Shown: positions 1 to 7,979, numbered from the stretch's first letter. The stretch is 14,235 nucleotides of DNA from Alistipes sp. (GCA_017391665.1 JAFOXS010000274.1:1-14235), one strand, 5' to 3'. A program made the numbers and translations. Notes: generated from the sequence alone by a model not told the origin.

Positions 1-1439
1 CCCTGACGCATCAGACGCAGGATATACTCCGAGTGGTGCAACACCTCTATGCCCTCGAGGTTGTACTCCTCGCGCAGTACGCGCAAGCAGATGGGGCACG
101 AGGTCACGAGTGTAGTGATATTGTGCTTGGCGAAGAGAGCCTTGTTGTAATCGACCATCTTCTGTGCCGAGTCGGTCTCTCCCGTCAGGCGCAGGGGGCG
201 TCCGCAGCATACGCCGCCATCCTTGTCGGCCCACCACACCTTTTCGTGTGCCGTCTCGAAGATGCGCTGCATCGAGGTCATGGTGTTGGGCGTAAGCAGA
301 GTCATGCAGCCTGCAAAGTAACCCACCTGACCCTCACCCTCCGATCGGTCCAGGCCACGCAGGTAGCTGTATCGGCCCTCGTTGGGGATGTTGCGCATCG
401 ATGTGCGGGAATTCAGTCGCAGGGTGTTGAGGTTGATGCCTACGGGACACGTCTGCTCGCAACGGCCACACATTAGGCAGTTGTTGGCAATCTTCTGCTG
501 GAGCATGTTGTAACGACGGTCGCGCAGGAAATATACTGACTGCACATCGTTGATGCCGAGTTGCAGTTGCAACTGACAGGGGTCAATGCATATGCCGCAG
601 CGTGAGCAAGCCTCCACCTCGAAGTTGTCGTACGACTTCTCCTTATCTTCGGGCTTTAAGCGGTAGTGACGCAGGAAGATAAGGGGTATCTCGGTGAAAA
701 TGTGCATGTAACGCGAGAAGGGCATGGCTACGAAGAATGTCCCCAGCGCCAGCGAATAGAGCCACCATATGGGTTCATATAAAGCCGATAGGACGTTGAC
801 GTCGATTACACTCGACAGGAGTGTACCGATGCCGCCCGTGAGGAATCCGCCACCGCCATATATCGCTGCCGTGATGCTCTCGGAGAGCAGTCGCACGGGG
901 AAGATGAACCATAGCGACGATAGGGCTATGCGGTCGAATGTCGTGTGCTTTGTAGTACGCTTCATACCCATTGCACGCGAACGCATGCGCTTGAACCACG
1001 CCAGAGCTACACCCGAGAGAACGAACAGAAGCAGAAAATCCATCACAAAGTCAAAGAGTGGCTTATGCTCGGTGATGCCGTTCAGTGGTACGAAATATTT
1101 GAAGAATACATGTCCCTGCAGTGGTATCCACTCAAAGCCGAGGTAGGCTATTGTCTCGATCCAGCCTACGGCAATAAGCAGAAACCAGCCAAAGGCAAGG
1201 CTCATGTGCATATATCCGAGAAGTGGATTTACGCGGAATATGCGGCGGTGCAGCAACGACTCGCTCACCACCTCCACGATAGCCGTAAGGGTGCGGTGCG
1301 TAGGTATGCCCTTGACGATGAGCTTCAAATCACTCTTTGGCAGGTCGCGCAGCCACGATATGTATTTTATAAGTACGACGGCAAATAGAAATACCGTGCC
1401 TATTATAAAGGGGATACAGAATTTGGCAAAAAAGGTCAT
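1..1439 (-). CDS. Membrane-anchored HdrD/DsrMK-like Fe-S oxidoreductase, partial (C-terminus off the left edge)
   Basis: I translated this frame by hand from ATG 1439-1437; 479 codons are visible and no stop is reached before position 1. The N-terminal ~255 residues are membrane-embedded, with hydrophobic stretches near residues 8-25, 80-100, 130-148, 172-190 and 222-240, in the style of NarI/DsrM/HdrE subunits. His78 (MHMS) and His246 (RYMHIF) lie at membrane-segment edges and could bind haem b, which is inference. Two ferredoxin-type clusters follow: C278-C281-C284-C288 and C321-C324-C327-C331-Pro. Then comes one complete CCG domain: C378, CCG at 411-413, and C448-P-I-C451. HdrD and DsrK proteins normally have a second CCG domain; it would lie beyond position 1. 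The gene starts 1 nt after the stop of the small HdrC gene, so it is the last visible gene of the Hdr-like operon. It probably links that complex to the quinone pool. The fold and cofactors are well supported; the substrate is unknown. Confidence 0.9.
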   Translation of the reverse strand, partial: MTFFAKFCIPFIIGTVFLFAVVLIKYISWLRDLPKSDLKLIVKGIPTHRTLTAIVEVVSESLLHRRIFRVNPLLGYMHMSLAFGWFLLIAVGWIETIAYLGFEWIPLQGHVFFKYFVPLNGITEHKPLFDFVMDFLLLFVLSGVALAWFKRMRSRAMGMKRTTKHTTFDRIALSSLWFIFPVRLLSESITAAIYGGGGFLTGGIGTLLSSVIDVNVLSALYEPIWWLYSLALGTFFVAMPFSRYMHIFTEIPLIFLRHYRLKPEDKEKSYDNFEVEACSRCGICIDPCQLQLQLGINDVQSVYFLRDRRYNMLQQKIANNCLMCGRCEQTCPVGINLNTLRLNSRTSMRNIPNEGRYSYLRGLDRSEGEGQVGYFAGCMTLLTPNTMTSMQRIFETAHEKVWWADKDGGVCCGRPLRLTGETDSAQKMVDYNKALFAKHNITTLVTSCPICLRVLREEYNLEGIEVLHHSEYILRLMRQ

Positions 1440-1440
1440 A

Positions 1441-1770
1441 TTAGAAATCTCCAAGTTTACGTTTAATCAACATCACTACGCCGCGTGTGTTAATTCCTCG
1501 CGGACACAGCAGACGGCATTTGCCGCAGAGCATGCACTTGTTCATCTCAACATATGCTCCCTGATACTCGCCACGACGCACCAGAGTGTGCACCTTGCGG
1601 AAGTTGAACTCCGTAAGGTTGCCTGCCGTGCAGGTCGCCGTGCAGGTGCCACAGCCTATGCAGGTCTGCAGCTCGGGCATCTCGTGCATGATCTCGTTGC
1701 TCTTGCGCAGGTTGTTGCGGTCGATGTCGATTGTGCGGGGTTTGCTGATGGAAAATCCGAAATTTATCAT
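1441..1770 (-). CDS. Small HdrC-like dicluster ferredoxin protein (second HdrC copy)
   Basis: This 109-residue protein is little more than two [4Fe-4S] motifs: C37-C40-C43-C47 and C79-C82-C85-C89-Pro. The spacing between motifs is that of HdrC/GlpC-type electron-transfer subunits. There is no signal peptide or membrane segment, so it should be cytoplasmic. Its start lies 16 nt after the hdrA stop, and its stop is 1 nt from the start of the membrane-anchored Fe-S protein, so the genes are very likely co-transcribed and the proteins probably form one complex. It may carry electrons between the HdrA flavoprotein and the membrane subunit. It is much shorter than the first HdrC of the cluster (231 residues), which has a long C-terminal extension missing here. 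The family call is strong; the place in the electron path is inferred. Confidence 0.9.
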   Translation of the reverse strand: MINFGFSISKPRTIDIDRNNLRKSNEIMHEMPELQTCIGCGTCTATCTAGNLTEFNFRKVHTLVRRGEYQGAYVEMNKCMLCGKCRLLCPRGINTRGVVMLIKRKLGDF

Positions 1771-1786
1771 CTTCTCTGCAGGTTAA

Positions 1787-2797
1787 TTACTGTTTGCTGA
1801 TCCACTCGGCAGCAGCCAGTGCAGCGGCCGTACCCTCATTGATAGACTCTCCGATGTTCTTCGGAGCTGTAATGGTGCCGGCGTAGAATATGCCCTCTAC
1901 GTTGCTCTCTACGTTGCCCAGGAACGAATCTTTCGGCTGCATGAATCCGCTGGGCTGGCATTTTAGACCGCACTCCGCCTCCAGCGAGTGGTTCCAGTCG
2001 TTCGAACGCATGCCGATAAGCAGAACGAGCATGTCGATACCCATCTTAAGTGGGCGTCCCGTGAGTGTATCCTCGGCCTTGATCTGCAGACGGCCATCGA
2101 TGGTGGGGCTCACCTCCGAGATGCGACCTCTGACGAAGTGTACGTTGTGCATGAGCTGTGCCTCGCGGTACATCTCCTCATAGCCAGGACCGAACATGCG
2201 GATATCCATGTAGAAGTTGAAAACGTCAGCTGTGGGGAACATCTTCTTAAGCTCGATAGCCTGCTTTACGCCCGTAACGCAGCACACCTTCGAGCAGTGG
2301 CGCTGGCACACCTTCTCATCGCGCGAACCCACGCAGTGCAGCAACGCGATGCGGCGGGGTGTCTGACCTGACGAGAGGCGTACCTCTCCCTTGTTGAACA
2401 TGTGCTCGAGGTCGGCCGATGTCACGACGTTGTCGTATATGCCGTAGCCATACTCCTCCTTGAGTCGGGCGTCGAAGAGCGTGAAGCCGGTGGCGATAAC
2501 CACTGCATCGCATTCGAGCTCCTCACCCGTAGAGAGTGTGACACGCTTGGCGGTAAGCTTCGTTGCCTCGCAGCCGGTGCGAATTGTAATATTCTCGGCC
2601 TGAGACAGGCGGCGACGTACCGCAGAGAGCACCTCGTCGGCGGATGTGAACGTGGGGAAGAGTACGTGCCATGAGCGGATCTTGCCACCCAGATCAGCCT
2701 CTTTCTCGATGATTGTGGCGGCAATGCCACGATCGGCAAGCGTGCAGGCGCACTGCATGCCGGCTATGCCACCACCAATGATTATAACGTGTTTCAT
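1787..2797 (-). CDS. hdrA: Short HdrA-like FAD/Fe-S oxidoreductase
   Basis: The 336-residue protein has an N-terminal FAD-binding Rossmann motif (GGGIAG at 8-13), followed by E31 at the end of the second strand. The HdrA signature follows: HCVGSRD at 154-160 with cysteines C155, C164, C168, C172 and C173 that bind a [4Fe-4S] cluster, and then YMDIRMFGPGYEEMY at 196-210. A second nucleotide-fold element (ATGF, 102-105) and a C-terminal FAD-contact region (GIFYAGTITAPKNIGES, around 303-319) complete a pyridine-nucleotide-disulfide-oxidoreductase-like fold. Methanogen HdrA is roughly twice this length and carries extra ferredoxin domains; this protein has none. In size it resembles sHdrA and QmoA. 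It is 2 nt after hdrB and 16 nt before the second hdrC. It is predicted to be the flavin hub of the complex. Whether it bifurcates electrons cannot be told from the sequence. Confidence 0.92.
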   Translation of the reverse strand: MKHVIIIGGGIAGMQCACTLADRGIAATIIEKEADLGGKIRSWHVLFPTFTSADEVLSAVRRRLSQAENITIRTGCEATKLTAKRVTLSTGEELECDAVVIATGFTLFDARLKEEYGYGIYDNVVTSADLEHMFNKGEVRLSSGQTPRRIALLHCVGSRDEKVCQRHCSKVCCVTGVKQAIELKKMFPTADVFNFYMDIRMFGPGYEEMYREAQLMHNVHFVRGRISEVSPTIDGRLQIKAEDTLTGRPLKMGIDMLVLLIGMRSNDWNHSLEAECGLKCQPSGFMQPKDSFLGNVESNVEGIFYAGTITAPKNIGESINEGTAAALAAAEWISKQ

Positions 2798-2799
2798 AG

Positions 2800-3885
2800 T
2801 TAGAATTTTTTCCTGTAGATAGTCTCCTCCGAACAGCTGTTTACGATTGCTCGCTCGGGACGACCGATATATTTACCATTGCGGCCCAGATACTTCGCCG
2901 AGGGGTCATACTCTATACCCATCTTGTCGAGCAGGGGCTCTACATCAACCTGATGCATCTGCATGCCCAGCACCCATGGGTCGTAACCCAGCACCAGGCC
3001 GGCCATCTCCTCGTACGAGAGCACGGGAATACCCTGACCATTCTGTCCGTAGGTTGTACCCTCCATCTCGGCCAGGGTGTATTGCCACTTGTCGAGGAAC
3101 ATTGTACAACCCGGGCAGTTGCAGACAATAAAATCGGGCTTGAAAGGTGCCATACTCTCCAGTTTCTTGTGTGAGTTGGCTATTGAGTAACCTCGGTTTG
3201 CCTGCACCAGATAGTTGCGGAATCCGAAGCCGCAGCAGTGGCGACGCTCGGGATAATCGACAATCTCTCCGCCCCACGACTCAACCATGCCGGCCAGTAC
3301 GTAGGGGAACTCCGATCCACCAACGCCCTTCTTGGGGAAAATCTTGGCGTAGTGGCAGCCGATATGCTCCACAACACGCAGGGGCTCGCCCGTGTGAACA
3401 TTGACGAGTTTGCGTACGGCCTTGCGTGCAATCTCCTCGCGGTGGTGGAATATAACGTCCGAAGTGTGCGACAGATTCTTCGGAATCTTGAACTCGCGAC
3501 CTGTAGCCTTAAAGAGGTTCTCGCGTGTGCGCTCCTCCGTCTCGGGGAACTCCTCCCATGTGTTCAGCAGCTCGGTGTAGATACCGAACGAGGTGATGCA
3601 CGACGAGGTGAAGTTCTCATATCCAGCCTCCGACATCAGCGCAAACTGACGCGCCACGACGGTCATGATGGTCTCCAGAGGAACCACATCCGAGTGATAG
3701 CCGATACCCGTGCACGAAGTGTGCAGAGGGTCATCAAATATGTTGCGTCCCAGGTCTTTGCTCAGGATGTCAAGAAACACCTTCTCGCTGCCAGGGAAGA
3801 AGTTCTGGCGTATGCACGAACGAGCATAGTAGTAGTTGTCGTCGGCAATATCTTTCTGGTAATCAGTCCAGCTTGATCTTTTCAT
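2800..3885 (-). CDS. hdrB: HdrB-like CCG-domain protein with a degenerate first CCG domain
   Basis: This 361-residue protein belongs to the HdrB family, which binds noncubane [4Fe-4S] clusters in two CCG domains and carries out disulfide chemistry. The second domain is intact: C177 (HIGCHY), C217-C218-G219 (HCCGFG), then C257 and C260 (NCPGC), plus C255. The first domain is degraded. C24 is kept, but the CC pair has become S57-C58, and the CxxC has become C96-I-T-S99. The C-terminal part has an HdrB-like pattern (GMQMHQVDVEPLL) followed by a tail of about 40 residues. The start is 3 nt after the hdrC stop and the stop is 2 nt before hdrA. The protein should hold one noncubane cluster for certain; a second, with altered ligands, is doubtful. 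No membrane segment is seen, so it should be cytoplasmic. Confidence 0.9.
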   Translation of the reverse strand: MKRSSWTDYQKDIADDNYYYARSCIRQNFFPGSEKVFLDILSKDLGRNIFDDPLHTSCTGIGYHSDVVPLETIMTVVARQFALMSEAGYENFTSSCITSFGIYTELLNTWEEFPETEERTRENLFKATGREFKIPKNLSHTSDVIFHHREEIARKAVRKLVNVHTGEPLRVVEHIGCHYAKIFPKKGVGGSEFPYVLAGMVESWGGEIVDYPERRHCCGFGFRNYLVQANRGYSIANSHKKLESMAPFKPDFIVCNCPGCTMFLDKWQYTLAEMEGTTYGQNGQGIPVLSYEEMAGLVLGYDPWVLGMQMHQVDVEPLLDKMGIEYDPSAKYLGRNGKYIGRPERAIVNSCSEETIYRKKF

Positions 3886-3888
3886 AGT

Positions 3889-4584
3889 TTAATAATGCTC
3901 GTTAGAATTGCGGGTATATACCTCCATGAAATACTCCTCGTCAGCGCCGTCAAAACCCATTTCGCGCGCCTTGCGGTCGGAGTGTTGCTCGATGGCATCG
4001 AAAAACTCCTTGCCGCCCGTTATCTCAAAGATGCGGTGAATCTCCTCCATCGTCTCGTCGCTGCATTTGCGCAGTGCGCCCGAGCCCTCCTTGCCATATA
4101 CGGATGTAAACTGGCCATATATCTGCTCGTCGTTGTCGATGATCCACTTCCATACGGTTCCCTGCTCGGGGTGAAGCTCGGGGCGTATGTTGCGGGGTGT
4201 GAGGCAGTAGCCCGTGCGAAGGATATTATCGCCAATGGCACGCTTCAGAGCCAGTTGCTGACGGCCCTTCTCGCTCTCAACGAAGAATCCCAGCTTCTGC
4301 GACAGAGTGCGCAGAGCCTGAATAACATAGGCTGGGGTGTTGCCTCGCGGACAACGCGGACGGCATGACATACATTCGCCACAGTACCAGATGGTCTCGC
4401 TCTTGAGCAACTCCTCGATAGCCTCGTCGTCGCGTGTCTGAACGATACAGACAATCTGGCGAGGGTCGTAGTTATAGAAAGCTGCTGCGGGACATACGGC
4501 GGTGCAGACGCCACAATTCATGCAGGCCGTAAGGCCCTCACGAAGGCGCACATCCTCTAATAGCATATCGAAATATTTTGCCAT
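3889..4584 (-). CDS. hdrC: HdrC-like dicluster Fe-S protein, first gene of the Hdr-like operon
   Basis: Using ATG 4584-4582 the protein has 231 residues. It carries two [4Fe-4S] motifs, C21-C24-C27-C31-Pro and C68-C71-C74-C78-Pro, typical of HdrC. A C-terminal extension of about 140 residues has no motif I recognise. I chose this start because the protein then begins MAKYFDMLLEDVRL, which reads like the family N-terminus. The alternative ATG at 4632 would add 16 residues translated from an 11-bp perfect inverted repeat and a T-run, which look regulatory and not coding. No Shine-Dalgarno sequence precedes either ATG, as is normal in Bacteroidota. The gene lies 3 nt upstream of hdrB. It is predicted to pass electrons between HdrA and HdrB. 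Confidence 0.88.
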   Translation of the reverse strand: MAKYFDMLLEDVRLREGLTACMNCGVCTAVCPAAAFYNYDPRQIVCIVQTRDDEAIEELLKSETIWYCGECMSCRPRCPRGNTPAYVIQALRTLSQKLGFFVESEKGRQQLALKRAIGDNILRTGYCLTPRNIRPELHPEQGTVWKWIIDNDEQIYGQFTSVYGKEGSGALRKCSDETMEEIHRIFEITGGKEFFDAIEQHSDRKAREMGFDGADEEYFMEVYTRNSNEHY

Positions 4585-4617
4585 AAAAAAAGTAACTTTG
4601 CTTGTGGCAAAGTTACT
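4585..4617 (-). terminator. Hairpin plus T7 abutting the hdrC start codon: terminator or attenuator
   Basis: On the minus strand a perfect 11-bp stem (AGTAACTTTGC / GCAAAGTTACT, 4617-4607 and 4601-4591) with a 5-nt loop is followed by seven Ts, and then directly by the ATG of hdrC at 4584. The layout is that of an intrinsic terminator for the folA transcript placed right against the next start codon. It could also work as an attenuator, or hide the start codon in mRNA structure. The stem is only 4 GC pairs in 11, so efficiency is uncertain. Confidence 0.6.
4608..4615 (-). promoter_or_regulatory. Bacteroidota -7-like element in front of hdrC
   Basis: TAACTTTG on the minus strand fits the Bacteroidota -7 consensus TAnnTTTG and lies inside the upstream arm of the hairpin. 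Transcription from it would begin a few bases downstream, within the hairpin. I found no TTG about 20 nt upstream, so the promoter call is weak. The mirror copy on the plus strand (4593-4600) has no gene to drive. Confidence 0.35.
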
Positions 4618-4658
4618 CTTAATCGTTGACATAACGGGTGGTATAAATACCTATTTTT

Positions 4659-5144
4659 CTACTCTTTTATGCGCTCGTATAACTCAAATGCAAAGGGATA
4701 TGGATACTTCTCGCCCAACTCAAACTCTTCGCGCGAGAGGAGTCTCCACTTGCTCTCATCCCATGCGGGGAATGACGTATCACCCTGGTAATCGTGCTCT
4801 ACGCGTGTGAGATAGAAGCGGTCGGCAACCTCGAGCGCCAGGGCATAGATCTGCGCTCCGCCGATGATAAATACCTCCTCCTCAGCGGGAAAGAGTGCTA
4901 TTGCCTGCTCCAGCGAACCCACTACCGTGCAACCCTCAATCTCCTGTGTCGTGCGGCTGATTACCACATTTTGGCGATTGGGCAGGGGACGGCCCAGCGA
5001 CTCGTAGGTCTTACGACCCATAATTACGGGGTGTCCCGATGTGGTGCGACGGAAGAAACGCATATCCTCGGATATGTGCCACAGCAGTGCATTTTTATCT
5101 CCTATAACGCCGTTTCTGGCAACGGCAACAATGATGCTTAACAT
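4659..5144 (-). CDS. folA: Dihydrofolate reductase
   Basis: The 161-residue protein aligns by eye with E. coli FolA (159 residues). It reduces dihydrofolate to tetrahydrofolate with NADPH, the partner step to ThyA, whose gene lies 10 nt upstream. The catalytic acid is D27 in WHISED. MGRKTYESLGRPLPNR (42-57) contains the R57 that binds the folate glutamate. IIGGAQIY around residues 93-100 is the NADPH-binding loop, and GDTSFP is the late conserved motif. No insertion or truncation is seen. A terminator-like hairpin lies 41 nt after the stop, before the Hdr operon. Confidence 0.97.
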   Translation of the reverse strand: MLSIIVAVARNGVIGDKNALLWHISEDMRFFRRTTSGHPVIMGRKTYESLGRPLPNRQNVVISRTTQEIEGCTVVGSLEQAIALFPAEEEVFIIGGAQIYALALEVADRFYLTRVEHDYQGDTSFPAWDESKWRLLSREEFELGEKYPYPFAFELYERIKE

Positions 5145-5154
5145 ACTCTACTCG

Positions 5155-6054
5155 TTAGAATGACATGGGAGCCTTGATTGTGGGGTAGGGGTCGTAGCCC
5201 TCCAGCGTAAAGTCCTCGTAGCGGAAGTCGAAAACTGACTTCACGTCGGGATTAAGATGCATCGTGGGCAGCTTGCGCGGTGTGCGTGAGAGCTGCTCCT
5301 GCACCTGATCCATGTGGTTGAGGTAGAGGTGCGTGTCGCCCATTGTGTGTACAAATTCGCCCGGCTGCAAGCCGCACTCCTGTGCTATCATCATCGTCAG
5401 CAGAGCGTACGATGCGATGTTGAACGGCACGCCAAGGAATGTGTCGCAGCTACGCTGATAGAGCTGGCACGAGAGGCGTCCCTCGGCCACATAGAACTGG
5501 AACAGCACGTGGCACGGAGGCAGAGCCATATCCTCGACCTCGGCAACATTCCACGCTGAGACGATCATACGACGTGAATTGGGATTTTTCTTTATCGTCT
5601 CTATCACCTGGCGAATCTGGTCAATTGCGCCACCGTCGGGACGGGGCCAGCTGCGCCACTGATAGCCATATACGTGGTTCAGGTCGCCATATACGTAACC
5701 TTCAATCGGTGAGGGTGTCTGCTGCTGAGCCGCCGCCAGAAACTCCTCCATCGACAGGGACTCAACGCCCTGAGCCTGACACAATTCGCCATAGTAGCGG
5801 TAGGCGTCATTATCCCATATGTGGACGCCGTTATCCACCAGATATTTGATATTGGTGTCACCGGCCAGGAACCACAGCAACTCATGGATAATGCCCTTCA
5901 GAAAGACACGCTTTGTGGTGAGCAGGGGGAATCCCTCGCCCAGATCGAAACGCATCTGATGACCAAAGACACTGCGTGTGCCCGTGCCTGTGCGGTCGCC
6001 CTTAACTACGCCTTCGCGCATGATTCTCGCCAAAAGTTCGTGGTACTGTTTCAT
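5155..6054 (-). CDS. thyA: Thymidylate synthase
   Basis: This 299-residue enzyme converts dUMP to dTMP with methylene-tetrahydrofolate and releases dihydrofolate, which FolA (next gene) recycles. Key residues are present: R21 (phosphate), R161-R162, catalytic C181 in LPPCH, D204, N212, and H242/Y244 in DTHLYLNH. It is about 35 residues longer than E. coli ThyA (264). The extra length is an insertion at roughly residues 85-122, between the HIWD motif and VYGYQW, the same region where L. casei-type synthases carry an insert. The start lies 2 nt after the lpxH stop and the stop 10 nt before folA, so lpxH, thyA and folA probably share one message. Confidence 0.98.
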   Translation of the reverse strand: MKQYHELLARIMREGVVKGDRTGTGTRSVFGHQMRFDLGEGFPLLTTKRVFLKGIIHELLWFLAGDTNIKYLVDNGVHIWDNDAYRYYGELCQAQGVESLSMEEFLAAAQQQTPSPIEGYVYGDLNHVYGYQWRSWPRPDGGAIDQIRQVIETIKKNPNSRRMIVSAWNVAEVEDMALPPCHVLFQFYVAEGRLSCQLYQRSCDTFLGVPFNIASYALLTMMIAQECGLQPGEFVHTMGDTHLYLNHMDQVQEQLSRTPRKLPTMHLNPDVKSVFDFRYEDFTLEGYDPYPTIKAPMSF

Positions 6055-6056
6055 CT

Positions 6057-6791
6057 CTAAAATGTTTTTAATGATATACGCCCGTCTCTATCCATCGCGG
6101 CATATTTTACTTCGGCATCCCAGTTACTCAAAAACAGCACGCGCAGATGCTCCTCCGCGTGGTCGTAGGGGTAGTGCATATGTCCGAATACGACGTAGTC
6201 GGTTGTCGTATTGTGTCTCTTGTAATCTCTGGCGTAGTCGATCAGAAACTCCAGCGATGAGGGGGTAATATGATCCTTGAGGTGAGATTTGCGCGACTTG
6301 CCACTCCACCACTGCCCGAATTTCAGGGCCAGGTCGGGATGCACGCACCAGGAGAAGAGCTTGCGCAGAATTCTGGAACGGAAGCAGGTGTTCATAAGAC
6401 GGAGCATAGGCTGATTGCCCACATTCATATTATCGCCGTGCGCTATAAAAACCTCCTTGCCTGCGAGAGTCATATGCTGAGGTTTGAAGAAGGTCTTAAC
6501 GCCACACTCCTTCTCCAGATAGTCGCGACACCACATGTCGTGATTGCCGATGAAGAAGTAGATCTTAACGCCACGATCCGTGAGCTCGGCCAGCTTGCCC
6601 AGCACGCGCACGAATCCTTTGGGGATCACCCTGCCATATTCAAACCAAAAGTCGAAGATGTCGCCCACCAGAAATATGGCGTCGGCATCTTCGGCTACTT
6701 TGTCCAACCATTTCACGAAACGTTGCTCGGTGCGACGAGAGAAGGTCTCATCGCCCGCTCCGAGATGAACGTCCGAGGTGAAATAGTACAT
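6057..6791 (-). CDS. lpxH: UDP-2,3-diacylglucosamine diphosphatase
   Basis: Starting at ATG 6791-6789 the protein has 244 residues and belongs to the calcineurin-like metallophosphoesterases. LpxH hydrolyses UDP-2,3-diacylglucosamine to lipid X and UMP at the inner face of the cytoplasmic membrane, in lipid A synthesis. Metal ligands are visible in order: D7/H9 (SDVHLG), D44 (GDIFDFW), N83/H84 (GNHD), H118 (AHGD) and H204/H206 (FGHMH). A basic, hydrophobic region around 138-170, with [12 protein letters not shown], fits the lipid-binding insertion of the family. I chose this start because the protein begins [11 protein letters not shown] and the ATG lies 1 nt after the stop of the preceding lipoprotein gene. 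A longer in-frame start at 6851 would overlap that gene by 59 nt. Confidence 0.93.
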   Translation of the reverse strand: MYYFTSDVHLGAGDETFSRRTEQRFVKWLDKVAEDADAIFLVGDIFDFWFEYGRVIPKGFVRVLGKLAELTDRGVKIYFFIGNHDMWCRDYLEKECGVKTFFKPQHMTLAGKEVFIAHGDNMNVGNQPMLRLMNTCFRSRILRKLFSWCVHPDLALKFGQWWSGKSRKSHLKDHITPSSLEFLIDYARDYKRHNTTTDYVVFGHMHYPYDHAEEHLRVLFLSNWDAEVKYAAMDRDGRISLKTF

Positions 6792-6792
6792 G

Positions 6793-7926
6793 TTAGATAT
6801 GTTTCTTGATGGCCTTCTCCAAATCCTCGCCACCCAAATCCTTGCCTGCAATGTTACCCGTGCGGTCGATCAGGAAGTTCGACGGCAGAGCGGTAATGTT
6901 ATATGCACCAACGGCAGGCGAGTTGCTGCCCTGGAAGTCGCATACGCTGATCCATGGCAACTGCTGCTGCTGAATGGTATTCACCCACAGAGCCTTCGAG
7001 GTGTCAACAGCCACCTGATAAATCTCCAGACCCTGGTCGTGATACTTCTCGTAGATATTCTTCAGATCGGCATTGAATGCGTTGCTGTTGCCGATAGCCG
7101 CTGACCAGAAGTGCAACAGGATAACCTTACCCTCCAGATCAGAGAGGTTCTGCACCTTGCCATACATGTCGGGCATAGAGATCTCGGGGAAGCTTGACTC
7201 GCTCACCTGCGAGAGCAGGCTGATCTGTGCATCCATACGAGCAATCTGGCTACGCAACAGAGGCAGATAGTGGCTCTCGGGATAGCTCTGCTCCAAGGCC
7301 TCGGCAACGGTACGGTAGTAGATTACGTCGCTGTCGCCATTGAAGAGGTTTGTGTCGCCCGGCAGACGCTGATAGAGCGCATACACGGCAGCGATGCGAT
7401 CCTTGTTCTCAACGATGAAGCGCAACTGAGCTCGCTTGATGGCATTCTTCTTCTGTGTGTACTCAACGGCCAGGCTGTGACGCTGATCGTCGCTCAGATC
7501 ATTAGCCGTAAGCTGTGACATGATCTTGTTCAACTCTACGGCACCCTCAACATACTCGTGGTTGAAAGCGTGCAAAAGCTCCGACTCCTGCGATCCCTCA
7601 ACCGTGTAGTTGCGCAGGGCATTGCCTGCCGAGTTTACTGATACCTTGTCGCCACCCTGCAAAAGCAAAGGAATACGGTTGCCGTCATAGACCAAATGGT
7701 AGAGTGTAGGGCTCTTTGCGTCGACGCTCTCCAGAAGGAATGCGAACGAGCCCTCGTCGTCGAGAGTAACCGAGTCGATAAGGTTCTGCTCGAGAACGGT
7801 TGACTGCTCCAAATATACCGTTTTAGCCTCCGTGCCTACAAAGCGGCCGGCGATTTTTACCTTCGATGATTGGCATGAACTCAATGCCAAAAGCAGCACT
7901 ACGGCTGCATAAAAAAACTTGTTCAT
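6793..7926 (-). CDS. DUF4369/TlpA-like lipoprotein without the CxxC motif
   Basis: From ATG 7926-7924 the product has 377 residues. It starts with an 18-residue lipoprotein signal (hydrophobic 4-15, lipobox LSSC, lipidated C18), so it should sit on a membrane facing the periplasm or the cell surface. Residues ~22-110 look like DUF4369, 111-245 form a charged helical linker, and 246-377 form a TlpA/AhpC-type thioredoxin fold: FPEISMPDMYG, then VILLHFW (268-274) and a late cis-Pro in ALPSNF (P348). The position of the usual WCGPC reads A277-I278-G279-N280-S281, so both active-site cysteines are missing and it should not act as a thiol oxidoreductase. A longer in-frame start at 7944 would put six extra residues before the signal peptide. 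lpxH follows after 1 nt. The specific role is unknown. Confidence 0.85.
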   Translation of the reverse strand: MNKFFYAAVVLLLALSSCQSSKVKIAGRFVGTEAKTVYLEQSTVLEQNLIDSVTLDDEGSFAFLLESVDAKSPTLYHLVYDGNRIPLLLQGGDKVSVNSAGNALRNYTVEGSQESELLHAFNHEYVEGAVELNKIMSQLTANDLSDDQRHSLAVEYTQKKNAIKRAQLRFIVENKDRIAAVYALYQRLPGDTNLFNGDSDVIYYRTVAEALEQSYPESHYLPLLRSQIARMDAQISLLSQVSESSFPEISMPDMYGKVQNLSDLEGKVILLHFWSAAIGNSNAFNADLKNIYEKYHDQGLEIYQVAVDTSKALWVNTIQQQQLPWISVCDFQGSNSPAVGAYNITALPSNFLIDRTGNIAGKDLGGEDLEKAIKKHI

Positions 7927-7979
7927 TCCCACAATGTGTTTCATTCGAAATACAAATATAACATTTTTTCGGAATAACG

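Noticed and set aside
33..476. Plus-strand ORF of 147 codons at the left end
   Set aside because: It lies opposite the long minus-strand Fe-S protein, whose translation shows ordered cysteine motifs; the plus-strand product resembles no family.
3238..3876. Plus-strand ORF of 212 codons opposite hdrB
   Set aside because: Shadow of a strongly supported HdrB; no recognisable domain and no promoter.
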